Shown: positions 45,767-58,211 of the stretch, one piece after another
Numbering within the stretch: position 1 is the first letter of the stretch
Layout of the letters: every line of letters begins with the position of its first letter
Source: Rhipidocladum racemiflorum
Taxonomy: Eukaryota > Streptophyta > Magnoliopsida > Poales > Poaceae
Length of the DNA stretch: 64,000 nt
Assembly: GCA_036346355.1 (NCBI GenBank)
Contig: CM070581.1
Coordinates: 3,968,001-4,032,000 of the forward strand
Direction of reading: 5' to 3'
Program-made: the position numbers and the translations under genes
The notes under the pieces: generated by a model
What the model was told of the DNA's origin: nothing
Databases searched by the model: none
The model's input: the letters and a program-made list of their open reading frames with translations, nothing else

Positions 45767-47357
45767 TGAAAAGATGAGAAAGTTGCCTAGAGGGGAGGGG
45801 TGAATAGGCAATTTAAAAAATAAACTGAATTCGTCGCAGCGGAAAGAGTATCGGAACTTCCGGTGTTGGATCGGAACTTCCGATGTAATCGGAACTTCCG
45901 ATACCAGTTCAGAATGTCCGATCGACTTTTGACACGGACAATTAACAACTGACAATAATGAACTTGAGAAGTAATCTGAGAAGGTTAGATCAAAGTAATA
46001 AGGAAATGAGCTTAAGCAAAGTAAATGTAGTGACACGGATTTGTTCCCGGAGTTCGGATTCTTGAGGGAATCCTACGTCTCCGTTGAGGAGGCTCCAAAG
46101 AGCCGGGTCTCTTCCAACCCTTTCCTCCCAAACCTCGGTCACACTTGAGGCTTGGATCCACTATTGGTTCCTTTCCTTTCGGAGGCGGAGCCGGCCTTCA
46201 CAAACTTCTCACGGTGTCCCACAACCTTTGGGAGCTCGTGAGCGACGCCTAGCCGTCTAGGAGTCCTTCAACCTCCAAGAGTAACAAATGCACGTTGATC
46301 GATCTTTGAGGAACACTCTAATGCTCAAGATGAAAGACTCTTGCTTTCCCACTTCAAACTCTAGATCTCAACTATTGTCCTCACTCTCTAGATGATCCCT
46401 AAGATCAAAGAGGAGGACTCAAGAGAAGGCTAGAAAGTGCTCAAGGTGCTCTAGAGTTCTGCCAGCATGAGTGTGTAACCTTCAAATGAAAGAGGAGTGG
46501 GGGTATTTATAGATTCTTGAAAAAACTAGCCGTTATACACCCACTCAGCTGCATATCGGAACTTCCGATGTCAACATCGGAATGTCCGATATGTGCAAAC
46601 TTTCAGAACTCGAGCGCACTTCAACGGTCGAAATAGGTGCATCGGAACTTCCGATGTCTACATCGGAACTTCCGATGTTCCCAGAAAGGCACTTTGACAA
46701 ATGCTTCTAAGTCCATATCGGACTGTCCGATATAAACATCGGAACTTCCGACTTAACATCGGAATATCCGATCCAATATATCGGAATGTCCGATAATTCC
46801 AGAGAGCCCCCTTTTTCAGGTTTGAACACATCGGAACTTCCGATGTCAAATATCGGAACTTCCGATATTTACAGAGAGCACCCTAGAAAGCTTCACAACG
46901 TATCGGAACTTCCGATCGAAAAGATCGGAACTTCTGATACATCTTCCACGCATCAGACTGAAGCAAGCATGCACATCGGAATGTCCGGTCACATCGGAAC
47001 TTCCGATGTAATATCGGAATGTCCGACTTGAACTTTGATAAAAACACATTCCGGTGCATGCGCAGTGACTTAGGGTCTCAACAAGGATTAAAGTAACATT
47101 CATCTGAGCATAGAGACTATCCTAGATCATTTACGATGCATCCCCCTTAATAGTACGACATTCCTACTACACAAAACATAGAAAATAAGAATACAATGCC
47201 GTTTTACTCGCTTATATTCGTTTGAGGGTATCCTTCGCATGTAGAAGATCTCACATTGAACATTTTACCTGCTCACAAGCTCATTGAAGACATTAGTCCC
47301 TTTAATCGTTTGTCATTAATCAACCAAAACCAATTTAGGGGCCTAGATGCACTTTCA
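45767..47357 (-). repeat. 3' LTR, 1591 bp, with a palindrome array
   Basis: About 19 copies of a 13-bp palindrome, ATCGGAACTTCCGAT and variants (ATCGGAATGTCCGAT), occur at 45847-45925 and 46553-47033. A minus-strand TATAAATA box lies at 46511-46504, so most copies (46553-47033) are upstream of the start of transcription in the U3 part. The terminal CACCCCTCCCCTCTAGGCAAC (in element orientation) is typical of grass LTR 3' ends. Confidence 0.75.
46504..46511 (-). promoter_or_regulatory. TATA box of the LTR
   Basis: TATAAATA on the minus strand, in the middle of the LTR, is followed downstream by a stretch rich in CACTTT/AGCACC words. It probably is the element's core promoter. Confidence 0.5.
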
Positions 47358-47786
47358 ATCTCCCCCTTTTTGGTGATTGATGACAACTCGATTAAAGCTT
47401 ACAATTAAAAGAATATAATGAAGGATTCGTATAGGTTTAGCTCCCCCTGAAGATGTGCATTGAATAGGAAAAGATCGCGAATGCACAATTTTGAAAAGAA
47501 ATTTTGCAGGAGCTCCCCCTAAAACTGAGCATATAATGAAACAAACAATATGGAGGCTAATATTTGAATAACCAATAATATATAAACATCCATACTATCA
47601 AGAGAAACAATCATCCATCATTGCATAAGTAAAGCAGTAAGTAGCAACAAGTCCCAAGTTCACATGAGCAAAGTTTGGCAAACAACGCTAAACGAAGGAC
47701 GCTAAACGAAGGATGATAAAGAGTAAGCTTTCTCCTCTCCCCCTTTGGCATCAAGCACCAGAAAGGAAACAAAAAGGAGAAGAGAA

Positions 47787-49196
47787 CTAGTCCGACTCCT
47801 CAGAAGCAGCATCATCTGAGCCAGACTCCTCATCGTCCTCGGACTCATCTGAAGCTGCAGGCGCTGGAGCAAAAGGATCCTCAATTTCTTCTTCGCTGTC
47901 CTTATCCTCTGAACACTCCAGATTTAGATGCCTCTGAATATCCTTGAGTCTCTTGGTGTTCTTCTTGTGCGCTGCTGCATTGCCCTTGCACAGGACAAAG
48001 ATAGACTTCAAAGCGCGGAGAATGGGAGAGGACGATCCACTGGAGGCTGCAGTGGTGGGAGCAGTGGCGGAGGAGGAGGCACCTCTGGTGGAGACACAAC
48101 TAGCAGGCTGAGCTGGGGCCTTAATTGCCCTGATCTGCACTCCAGTGTGCCTAGCATCATACTCAAAATGCTGGTGAGTTACGTGCTCAATCATGTGCAT
48201 GATGAAAGGAGCATAACCACAGCTTCTCTTTGGCTCCTGAGCAGTCAAGCGGATCTCATTCCAAATGAAATCAAACACATCAAAAGGACGCTGTCCCTCT
48301 CGCATCCTACTCAGCAGATTTCTTGTATAGGACAAAACATGAGAGGCATCACCTTCTTTGGGAGCAAGCATCTTCCTGAAAAGCCTATTGAGACAGGCAA
48401 AGAAAGGCTTCATGCCTTTAGTACTCCCTTCCTCAAAGTCTGCATCTTCATCATAAAGAAAGTTCAGGTTGGAGGCACCGAGAGAAGCTTCATTGTGAAT
48501 CTGATCTTTGTCACGACTGTCAGCTTCGGTGAATCCAAGACATCGAGCAAACTGAGTATAGGTGATCTCATACCATGCTCCTTCCGTCATCCAATGCAAG
48601 GTGGAGACCCTGTCCCTGGAGATATACAAGGTGGAGTAGAACTGAGCAATGATCTCAACGTTCCAGTCGTGCTGAAAACTCATTATCCTCTTTGTTCCAG
48701 TTCTCTCACAAGCTGCAATGACCTCAGTGAAAGTGGCATCATCAGCTGCAGCCATGTAATCCCAGTCGACCCACTGCATCAGAATGACTGGATTCTTCCT
48801 AGTCAAAATGACAGACTCATAGAAGTCTTGCTGGAAGAAAGTCCAGAAACGATAGTCAGTCGAGAACTGTGCATTTGCCCTGGGGTTCTGCTCTCTGGCT
48901 TCGCGCACTTTGGCGGCTTTCCCTTTGTAGCTCATAGGCTTCCTCTTTAGACGAGGATTCCTATCTCCTTGCCTGAGCTTTGGCACTCCTCTGTCTGGAA
49001 TTGGCTGAGATTGAGAAGCCCCTGCCACAGATTTGCCCTTCCTAGAAGGCAATGGCGCTCCTCGAGGTACGTTCACAGTCTGAGCAGGAGGATCAGGTGG
49101 AGGGTCACTGATCTGAATGCCTGGGCCTCCACTGCCTCTACCTCTGCCTCTACCCGCAGGCCTTTTGGTTCTGGCTCCTGTCGGAGTCTGCCTTGG
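47787..49196 (-). CDS. Retroelement ORF with plant-mobile-like domain, acidic C-terminus
   Basis: The minus-strand frame runs to a stop at 47787; the element-derived part begins at 49196. The frame is open further into the neighbouring LTR, where an ATG at 49340 gives 517 codons; an internal ATG is at 48935. After a basic Gly/Arg-rich start (GRGRGRGSGG) comes RFWTFFQQDFYESVI, then SFQHDWNVEIIAQFYSTLYI and WYEITYTQFARCLGF. These resemble proteins annotated as uncharacterised plant transposon or gag-like products in grass LTR elements. The last 70 residues are Glu/Asp/Ser-rich. The role is unknown; no enzyme motif is visible. Confidence 0.55.
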   Translation of the reverse strand, partial: PRQTPTGARTKRPAGRGRGRGSGGPGIQISDPPPDPPAQTVNVPRGAPLPSRKGKSVAGASQSQPIPDRGVPKLRQGDRNPRLKRKPMSYKGKAAKVREAREQNPRANAQFSTDYRFWTFFQQDFYESVILTRKNPVILMQWVDWDYMAAADDATFTEVIAACERTGTKRIMSFQHDWNVEIIAQFYSTLYISRDRVSTLHWMTEGAWYEITYTQFARCLGFTEADSRDKDQIHNEASLGASNLNFLYDEDADFEEGSTKGMKPFFACLNRLFRKMLAPKEGDASHVLSYTRNLLSRMREGQRPFDVFDFIWNEIRLTAQEPKRSCGYAPFIMHMIEHVTHQHFEYDARHTGVQIRAIKAPAQPASCVSTRGASSSATAPTTAASSGSSSPILRALKSIFVLCKGNAAAHKKNTKRLKDIQRHLNLECSEDKDSEEEIEDPFAPAPAASDESEDDEESGSDDAASEESD

Positions 49197-52100
49197 TGTA
49201 ATATCCCGAGTATTTCTATACTCAAAGCACTGTACTATTGTACTTGAACACTGTTCATTAATACAATGAATGTCCATATTTCTGTATTTTGAGTGAATAT
49301 ATCTGATTGGGATTCCAAAGGAACCCTTCAACTTAATCATACTCGCTCAAAATCAAATCGAGTTCGACCTCAATTCAAAATGTGCCTTTTTGGACAAATT
49401 GGCATTTGAGGTGTTTGAATGTATAAAAGGCCTCAAATGTTGTCCAAAACATCTTAGAAGTGTTCAAAATCCATTTTGCAAGTTTGAATCTTCAAGTTTT
49501 GCCAAATGACCAAATTGCCCTCCATAAGTGCATAGTGTATAAAAGGGTGCAAGTCTCCAAGCCATCTTCCCAAACCAGCCATTTGCCTCTCCCCAACTGT
49601 GAGAGCAAGAAGAGTGGGAGCCCAAGCCCTAGGACACCCAAACCCGCGGATTGGAGGCGATCCGACCGACGGAAACTGACACGGAGGCCGGATTCATCCT
49701 CTCCATCGCGATCCCCATCTCCTAGACCCTCTCATGTGAGTTTTCCTTCATTTTCCATGGATGTTTATTTGAGTTCCCGTGGGGTTTTTGAGTTCTAGCT
49801 CGATTTCTCGGCTCCCGGGACTTCCCTCTTGTCGTAGCTACGACTTCCCCCTTCGTAGCTTCGCATTTCGTTAAGTTATCTCAAACCCTAGCCTAGGCCA
49901 TGTCTAGGTACCATGTGTTCAATGCATCGCATAGCAATTCTGCTTTAAAATCTAGACTCAGGTCGTCGTTAGGTTCGTTTAACTCTATAGTCGACCTGGC
50001 TTTTAGCCATCTTCAAAATCGAGCATGCTCTCGCTAGGTCTTCGGTTTGTCGGAGTTCTAGTGAGGTAGAGCATGTATAGATTTTTCCCATAGCAGTTCT
50101 GGTGGCTAGAGTCTCTGGGAGGAATCGTTATTCAATTTCGCTAAGCCGAAATTTATTTTATTCATTTAGGTGTTAACTATTTTTACAATGGACCGAAGGT
50201 CCATAGCGTATAACGATAGCTCCATTAGCTCTTCTGATAGCCCTGGTTGCGATCAGAAGAGTCGAAATTAAGTTTCGTCAAAACCTGCTACAAGTTGTTA
50301 GCTCTAGGTCTCTTTTAATTTATTTTTATTTCATAAAATCCTAGAGCTCCGAGGCATGTATTGACTTTACCATTAGTCCCCTTAGAGGCTAGAAAAGCGG
50401 TTAGAATCGCTAGATTTGCATTTTAGCACTTTGCATTTTATTTTAGTAATTATAGGCCTCACAAGCCGTTTAAGGCATTTAGCTTTGTTTAGCTTCGTTT
50501 AAGGTCACTAAGGTCGATAGCATGCTTCCCGCGTGTTTTGGATCGCATTCAAGTCACTTTTCGGACTTTTGCCGTTTCTCGGGTAATTACCGGAGTTAAG
50601 CGGGCAATTGGTTAAAAGTCAGAGAAGATTAAGTCATCTATGCTGGGGAATAGCTCCGATAGGTCGTACGTATCCCTAAGCAACTAGCCGAGGGCTTAAA
50701 ACAAGTCTGCGGCATTCCAGCTCAAAACGGCCCTTTTGGGCGAGATTGCTCGTTTTCGAGCAAAATAGCCATTTTGGCCATATTCCACATTTAGGGGTTT
50801 CTTCGCCAGTTAGCTATCGGAATGAGTCATTTAGGGTCATTTAGACTTAGTAGAGTCGAAAACGTGCTCCTCGCGCAAGTGAAATCGAGTTTGAGCCGTT
50901 TTCGGACCCTGTGCGAATCGAGGCGTAAACATCGGCTTAATTTGCGCTTTCGATCGGATTTCGATGCAAATTAAGTGAATTTTCATGGGGCAAGGTCCAG
51001 ATAGGTCCTAGACATCCTAAAGTACCTAGTGGAGTCGCTGGAATCGGTCGCAAGTCGTTCGAATGGATTCTGGACAGAAATGGCTCTTGCGTTACGGTGA
51101 ATAGTGCCGTTTTCTTTTTACGATTTTTCAAAGATTTTGTGTATTGATTTTCATTGTTTTGGCTTCCGTTTGTTCGCTTTTAAATCCAAAGGAGTTCCGT
51201 GAAGTTTCATTAGGTGTATTATACCTAATTCTAGGTGTTTAACAAAATTTAGTTGAATTTTAAATTATTTTGCGCATTTTGTTCAAGTTGGCGAAATTCG
51301 TCGAAATCGCCCAGTTCGATCGCGATTTCGCCATTTTTCTCGCTTGTTTCGTTTCTTTGCTTTCTTAGTGTCTAGATGAGTTCTATTTGATGTTAAGTTG
51401 GTGTTTATGCTTCTAAAGTCACTTTTGCTAATTTATTTCTCTATTCATTTGTTTTTGATGTTTTTATTCGATTAGGCGAGTGAGTCCTGAGTCGCCTCGA
51501 ACAATCCTGAAGTTCGTCCCGGATCCATCGAGCAGCAGCAGACAGTAAGCACCTCCTTTGATCATCTTGATCCAATATTTTACGATGTTTACTTTGATTT
51601 ATCAAACTATATGCATGCGTTTAATTTCAGTAAATGTGCTAGTTTGTGGGAATGGTAGATATAACCCAAATTGGTGGTTTTCCTTAATCTATTTCCCATG
51701 GTCACATTGATAGCCCTAGTAGAGGTTAGGCAACTTAATAAATGTCACTTGGGTATAAAATGTTAATAAATGCATATGCTTAGTCAATGCAATAGATTTG
51801 AGTCTAGTCCTTGGCAGTTACACTCATCAATCAAAATATGATTTCAAAATGAATCGAGTCAAAATGGTTAATGGTTAGGGTGTCCGTATTCCTGGTGCTG
51901 CTGGCCCGATGCCGCAGGTAGCCGATTCATAGACACAAACACCCTGGCGTCATGGGTGCTGCCAGTGGTGAGAGGCGTGGTCAATTACGGAGGAATCATG
52001 CTGTGGAGCCGCTACTACGACAAGCTCTACGGGTACAGTACGAAGCTGCATGACACAATAGACAAGAACATGGGTACGTAACAATAGAGTTACAAAAGTC
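49197..52100 (+). mobile_element. Del/Tekay-type LTR, 5' part
   Basis: It begins TGTAATATCCCGAG at 49197, inside the previous element. Two TATAAAAG boxes occur (49422-49429 and 49538-49545), followed by a transcribed-leader-like stretch. Near 51880-52080 it has words such as GTGCTGCTGGCCCGATGCCG and GTACGAAGCTGCATGACAC that recur in long grass gypsy LTRs. No protein domain is encoded. Confidence 0.55.
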
Positions 52101-55100
52101 TATAACACCCTTAGAAATGTACGGTTAGATCTATTTCATACTACCACCGTAAAATTTCTTAAATAAATACCTAAACCATGTTAAATTAAAGATTATTCTC
52201 TTCTTTGATTGACATATAGGTCCCACCCATTAAAATTGCCCAGCCAGCTGTCAACTGGACTCTCTTCTCCCTCAGTCCCATACGTTAGCATTCTTCCTCC
52301 CTTACTCCTCTCTGTTTCGTCCTCTCTCCCGTAGCCAAACTCCACCGCTCTCCCTCACAAATTGCTCCTCACTCCGGTTAAAGCCACCGATCGAGATCAT
52401 GTCCTCACGCGAGCGTTCGCCACTCTAGAACTTGCCACAACAAGCTCTCCTTGCCCGTTCGTGCTACCATGATAGGAGTCGGCCACCGCTTTTCCACCCA
52501 AGCTGAACCGCCTTCACCCCTGTGCCGACCGACCCTCCCACAACTACAAAGCCTCCTTGAGCTTCTTCACTACCGCTGCTGCCATTCCCAAGCTCAATCT
52601 GGCAAATCTCCATTCCCTTGCTCAGTTCCGGCCGCAAGCCAATCTCAACCATAGCTGCACCAATTTTCAATTAAACTCGCAAGAAGCTTCTCCACCCTCC
52701 AGTAATCAAAATCCCTAGCTCAATTGACCTCCTCGGCCACTGGTGAACCGCCGCGTCGAGCGCTCGTCTTCAACCTCTTCGGCCATTAGTGGTAGCTCAC
52801 TCCAACCATCCTCGAACCAAGCTGAGCCGAAAAATGGAATTTCAGTGTGTCGTTGATGCTCACCGTTACCTCATTCGAGCTTGAGTAGGCCTTCTTCAAC
52901 CTCTCCGACCGGTCACCATTTCCGCCGCCGCTCGTCCATGATGCTTGCCTAGCTCCGGTCGCCATCGACCATCGTGATACCCACCTCCTAGTGTGCCTCG
53001 GCGAGCTCTTGCCCATCATGTACTCGCCTGGGCCGGAGCTCCACCGTGGCCTCACCGGCGTTGAGCCCTAGTGCCCTTCCCTGCTCTGAGTCTCCTACCG
53101 GTGGGCCAGCACTAGCAATCAGTGCGTCAGTGTATTCTAAGCTGACTCAAATTAGTGCAATGTGTTTTCAAAAAAGGAAAACGTATTTCTGATTTAAAGT
53201 AATATTTCCAAACCAATTAATATTCAAGCCTTTATATCTTCTGCATTATAGATCCAAACTCAACCAAACAAGTTTATAAATTTATATTAAATCATGTAGA
53301 TTTGAAAGATTTAAAAATATTTTGAATTTGATTATTCCACAGAATTAAATTTTAAATTTAAAGAAAGGAGCCAAAAATATGCTATACACAAATTTTGTGC
53401 GAATAAACTCTAAATTGAATGAGACAAATTTTATTATAATCCATAGGTCCTAAGCAACCCAAATATATAAAAATATTTAAGTTTTATCGTAGTATGCATT
53501 AAATGTTCAATAGTCAAAGTTTCAATACTTGTATAGTTCGAATAGTCGTAACTTTTGCAAACGAACTTAAAATTTGATGAAACCAAATCCTAGAACCCTG
53601 AAAAGTTATATCCTTCCTGGTTATACAAAAATAATTCACATTTACGCAATGTTGAACTAAATCCATATAAGTCCTTAATGCTCATTTATATGAAAAACAT
53701 TCTAGATAAAAGTGAAAATATCGCGGAACCAACTTTAAAATACTCTTAGAGATACCCCCTACTAGTTCCTGAAAAATGGTTAAATAATCTTATAAGGTGC
53801 TATCGCAAACTTAAAGCGAAAACTGAACCGTTATCGTGTAGATTTTAGAAACACTAAAGCCTTTTCGGTAGCCCATAAAATATCTTGTCTGAATGAAAAT
53901 TTTAAGAAGAATGGCCTAGAAATTATCTTTGGTATATGGACTACCTTATTCTAGAAAAATATCTTATTTACTTCTTGCTTTGCATCTGATTTCTGCTAGT
54001 GCAATAACTCTAAGTATTATGGTCGCCAACAACACATTATATGAGTAGTTGAGCTTAAGAAAACTTTAGCTCATTACTTGCATCATAAGAATCATTGTGT
54101 AACCATGTAGATGTAGCCATTAGCCTCATTCTATAAACCCAACTTATATAAATCATTTGTTTGAGCAAAATAAACTTAAGGATAAGTACTACTCACACAA
54201 ACACCTTAACTACTGTCTTACTTCTATGAATCCAAATAATCGTAACTTCTTGAATTTGAAAAAATACATACAAACATACATAATCTTAGCTTCTTGAATT
54301 CAAAAAATAAAAATAAATCATTCATAAAAAATAAGTAATCGTATCATGGTATCGCCTAAACCGTTTGTAAAAAATATGAGTGAAAAGACAAGATATAAAA
54401 CACGTATACATCATAAAACCCTAACCCAACACCCTCACATCTTTTGTGTAATGATTTTAAGTTGATTCTTCCTATTTGTATTCTTTCTGCCTTTATTGAA
54501 GTTTGCTATTTGCTTTATTCTCGTGGTATAACATGTAGAACCCAACGTTGCAAATACTGTTATCAACGAACATGGTAGCACGGGCTTCTGGATTAGAAGT
54601 TGCTCGTAGGGGTGTCCACACAGAGGTGTGGGTCAAACACATACCAATGCAACGGTGCATGCTTTGCTATGGGGAGAAACGGGTGTGGTGGGGATATACT
54701 ATCTGTGTCAATGAAAAGATGAATTGGTGTGTTTTGGGTGAGTGTTTCTGCCACCATAGCAAAGGTTTGTCGTCACTAGGCTGGTGCAAAGTTAGGACTA
54801 TGTAATGTAACGGTTATGTATGATCTCTTTACGGCATACCAAAGGAAGTATGTTAAAAGGCTTTGCAAAAAGATATGATCATTTTTTATGAGTAAAGTTG
54901 TACAACTCTGCAGATTCAAAACCCGCGCTCGCGGTCATGAGCACTTGGTAACGTCATCACATAGTTAGACTTTTGAGCTTTCTATAGAAGGGAATGAAAT
55001 TGGAAATTTGGTATTTGAATGTTTACCCTATAGATGATTCAATGATTTACCATGTGTTGGCAAGATTGTTTCAGTTGTTGTGCCATGTGTTGGCGAGGAT

Positions 55101-55640
55101 TTTTATTACTGATGGTATGCCATGTGTTGGCATTTGGACGATTCGTGCTCACGTTATGGAGTATTTATTATTTTATATACCTATCCAATTACTTTTACAA
55201 ATTTCACTTTCAATCTATTTTCGGTATTTATAAATTCAATTTGTCTACACGCAAAAATAACCATAGAAGCCTTACTTTAGGATCAACCTGCATACTAAAA
55301 CACTCAAATTTTGCTGAGTACGAAAGTACTCAACCTTGCTTAATTTGTTGTTTTTGATGGAAAAAATGAGGCCCCGAAGATATACGCTTTGCCGCAGGAT
55401 ACGGGAATCTCGATGACACGACTTTCTAGGGATTATACCTTATCAGTTGCCTAAGGGGTGGATGGGCATACTACAAGATATTTATTTCTTTTCGATGTAT
55501 ATTACTCTGAATTGTAAGACTATGTTGTATAAATAGTTTCCGCAATAATAATAACATTGTGTATGGTTGTGATCTCCATTTGTGCATGTGTGTGCTAGCT
55601 ACTGATTATAGGACTAGCACAGAAAGCCCTTTAGAACATT
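52101..55640 (+). mobile_element. Second Del/Tekay-type LTR sequence, same family as the solo LTR at 7785
   Basis: It starts TATAACACCCTTAG (TGTAACACCC-like). Its end (GTGCTAGCTACTGATTATAGGACTAGCACAGA, read in two halves near 55595-55630) matches the reverse complement of 7830-7865 in the solo LTR. GTACAACTCTGCAGA near 54900 and GAAAGTACTCAACCTTGC near 55320 are further LTR-type words. Whether it is a separate insertion or one rearranged LTR with 49197-52100 is unresolved. I see no genes. Confidence 0.5.
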
Positions 55641-56379
55641 TTCAACACCACTAGAGGTGAGCACTATGCTGTGCTATTTTGGGCCAGCACGAGGCACGCT
55701 CGGCCTAGACTGGCCCACAACCCAGCATAGAACTGTTGCAAATGGATTGGTCCAAGCCGGGCAGGCACATCACGGTTGCTCGGGCTGTGTTGGGCCTGCC
55801 AACCAGGCACGGTGGGTGGCTCGGCACAGCACGACAGTCTGGACCTTTCTCAGGCCAGCATGGCCCGAAACAGAGCATGTGTGTCGTGGCATGTTACGCG
55901 CGGCGAGTGGCATGCTAGCCCGTGCCTGGCATGGTCCGCAGCAAGGCACATGGCACGCAGCCAGGCCCGCGAAGGGGAAGGTGGAGGGATGAGGGAGTAC
56001 CTGGCCATGCCACTGTCCTCTCGTGCCCGCTGCCATGGTCTACCGCACTCGCTCGCGAGGCCGCTCGCCCTGTGCTGGCCGTCTCTCCCGCTAGTCCGGG
56101 TGCTAGCTAACCCGAGGGTGCCGTGGCCGGTCGCCTCGCCTCCCCGTCATGGCCACGCGCCTTCTCTGTCGTGGCCCATGCGCATGCTCCTAACATCGTG
56201 GCTGTGTGCCTCCTCACCTGTGGCCCATGGTGGCCTTGCCTCCTCCATCATGGGCCCATGGCATGTGGCTGCCGTGCCACCATGGGGAGGGAAGGAGGGG
56301 CTGTGGCCCGTCGACCGTGGTCGCCTCTCCTAGCGACGGTAGGGCTAGAGCCTGGAGGGATGGAACCGAGATGGTGGGG

Positions 56380-56670
56380 AGGCCAGCCGGGGTGGAGCGA
56401 TGTGGGGGAGGCCAGCGGGGTAGGGGCACGGGGGGAGAGGCCGTCGATGGGGGGGAGGAGGGCGATCGGGTGGGGGATGCTGGGGGGAGGAGGGCGGTCG
56501 GGTGGGGGCGCGGGGGGGGGGGGGAGGTCGTCGATGGGGAGCCTGTCGGTGGGGCGCACCCGGGGGAGGGGGAGGGCGGTCGGGTGGGGGACGCTAGGGG
56601 GAGGAGAGCGGTCGCGTGGGGGTGTGGGTGGGGGACATCGATGGGGAGGCTATCGGTGGGGGGCACCGGG
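56380..56670 (+). repeat. G-rich minisatellite
   Basis: Units such as GGGCGGTCGGGTGGGGG recur with runs of 4 to 13 G on the plus strand, giving many potential G-quadruplexes. Confidence 0.7.
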
Positions 56671-56739
56671 GGAGCCTAGCTAGCTAGGGTGCATCGGGTG
56701 GGAGCGAAATGAGGAATCTGAGAGATCTAGGAGTTGAGG

Positions 56740-56900
56740 GGGAAAAGAAAGAGAAGAAAGAGGAAGGGAGGGGGGGAAAGGGGAAAGAGGAAGGAAGGAA
56801 AAAGGGGAAAAGGAAAAGAAAAAGAAAAAGAGAAAAAAGAAAAGAAGAGAAAGAAAAGGAAGGGAGAAAAAGGAAAGAAAAGAGAAAAAGAGGGGACGTA
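56740..56900 (+). repeat. Polypurine tract
   Basis: About 160 bases are almost wholly A and G. Confidence 0.8.
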
Positions 56901-57092
56901 GTCGAGAGAGTTCATTGTTCACTCTTAGTTGCTCATTGGCCAATGAAAGCAACAAATTCAGTGCATTCGACACTTCGCTTGAAAGTTGGCCTATCTTTTC
57001 TTGTCCCATCGATGTATGGATCAAAGCTAAGAACAAGCTACCAAAATGCATAAAAGATAAGAGCTAGACCCTTGCCTCTTTGAGCTCTAAGC

Positions 57093-57093
<1 letters not shown>

Positions 57094-57139
<46 letters not shown>

Positions 57140-57235
57140 GAGCTGATAGAGTTGAGAGAGATAGGCGAGAGAGAGAGAGAAAGAGGGCTAAGAGAGATTG
57201 AGAGAGGCGAGTGAGAGAGAGAGAGAGAGAGAGAA
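57094..57235 (+). repeat. GA microsatellite, interrupted
   Basis: Repeated GAGAGA runs; a complementary CT-rich run lies at 57272-57400, so the two can pair as inverted repeats. Confidence 0.8.
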
Positions 57236-57347
57236 ATAGCTGAGAGACGCGGGCGAGTGACTTGCAAGAAGCTGCTCCCTCTCTCTTGCTCTCGCCCGTC
57301 TCTCAATCCCTCTCAGCAATTTCCCCTCTCTTGCCCCTCTCTCTCCC

Positions 57348-57380
<33 letters not shown>

Positions 57381-57407
57381 GTCTCTTTCACTCTCTTTCT
57401 CACTTGT

Positions 57408-57562
57408 TGCCCCCCTGCTCATGTTTAGCAGACCCCTTCCCTCTCTGTACATTTACAAGAATAAATAAATTTTAGTTATTTACAAGAATTGCCCCCCTGC
57501 TCATGTTTAGCAGACCCCTTCCCTCTCTGTACATTTACAAGAATAAATAAATTTTAGTTATT
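57408..57562 (+). repeat. 82-bp tandem duplication
   Basis: The word TGCCCCCCTGCTCATGTTTA and the following 60 bases recur at an interval of 82 bp with no obvious difference. Confidence 0.8.
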
Positions 57563-57824
57563 TTTTCTATAATATTTGTGTCCATTGCTTCAGCTCCGTG
57601 TGTTTCCTCATCCTTTCATTTCATCGCAATAGTGCAAATAGATGGGGTCTAGGCCGGCACGACACGAAGCTTAAATGGGTCATGTTTGGACTCGCCGAAG
57701 GCGAGTCAGGCTGGCACATCACAGCACGGCAGGTACGACGGGCCGTCGTGGCCTGGTACGATTCAAGCATATAGCATAGGCCTGTACCGGCCCGACCTGA
57801 TCCATGCCCACCTCTAAACAGCAC

Positions 57825-58211
57825 TATCACCAAAAGAAAAAGGCGGGCGAATGTATCATGGACCCCATGATAAAACCAGGCGTCTGTCGAAGCTGAGATT
57901 GATTATTCAACACTCCATTTAATTAACCACGAAAAATTAAACACCTCTTACGCGCGCGCGCGCACACACACATATATCCATATCGTTCTGTACCGATCAC
58001 CACCACCACCACCATCTTATGCAATTTACATGGTGTACCGGCTAAGACTTTAATTATCACACGCAACAGGAGAAGAACGCCAAATATTTACAAACCAAAA
58101 CCTCACCAAACACGAAACATTAGGTATATCGTACGTACGCACATGCACGTATAGAATCTGAAGCTTAGCATGCAGTGATTAAATGCTCGCCGCCGTTCTC
58201 GTTGGTTGAGT
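57825..58211. other. 3' flank of the MYB gene
   Basis: Contains a CG then CA then TA dinucleotide run at 57951-57975. It probably includes the MYB 3' UTR. Nothing else was recognised. Confidence 0.4.

Larger units (their letters stand above)
45767..49196 (-). mobile_element. LTR retrotransposon, 3' part, unclassified
   Basis: The 3' LTR (47357-45767 in element orientation) starts TGAAAGTGCATCTAGG and ends CTCATCTTTTCA. Just before it the minus strand reads CACCAAAAAGGGGGAGAT, a typical polypurine tract. The body (47358-49196) has one large frame. At 49197 it is cut by another LTR (TGTAATATCCCGAG). The outer flank is CTCCT (45762-45766), lying in chitinase sequence. The 5' LTR is not in the window. 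Confidence 0.75.
55652..57816. mobile_element. Non-autonomous hAT element, 2.2 kb
   Basis: Flanks AACACCAC (55644-55651) and AACAGCAC (57817-57824) match at 7 of 8 bases. The ends TAGAGGTGAGCA and TGCCCACCTCTA are inverted repeats of the TAGAGGTG type seen in hAT elements. Subterminal zones are rich in GGCCCG and GGCACG words. The interior has no transposase; it has a G-rich minisatellite (56380-56670), a polypurine tract (56745-56905), GA repeats and CT repeats. Long frames in the GC-rich part are compositional. Confidence 0.75.

Noticed and set aside
45847..47033. The GGAACTTCC palindromes as heat-shock elements
   Set aside because: Heat-shock elements need GAA and TTC separated by two bases; here only one base separates them.
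56123..56683. A 186-codon frame rich in Gly
   Set aside because: It is the translation of a G-rich minisatellite within a hAT element.
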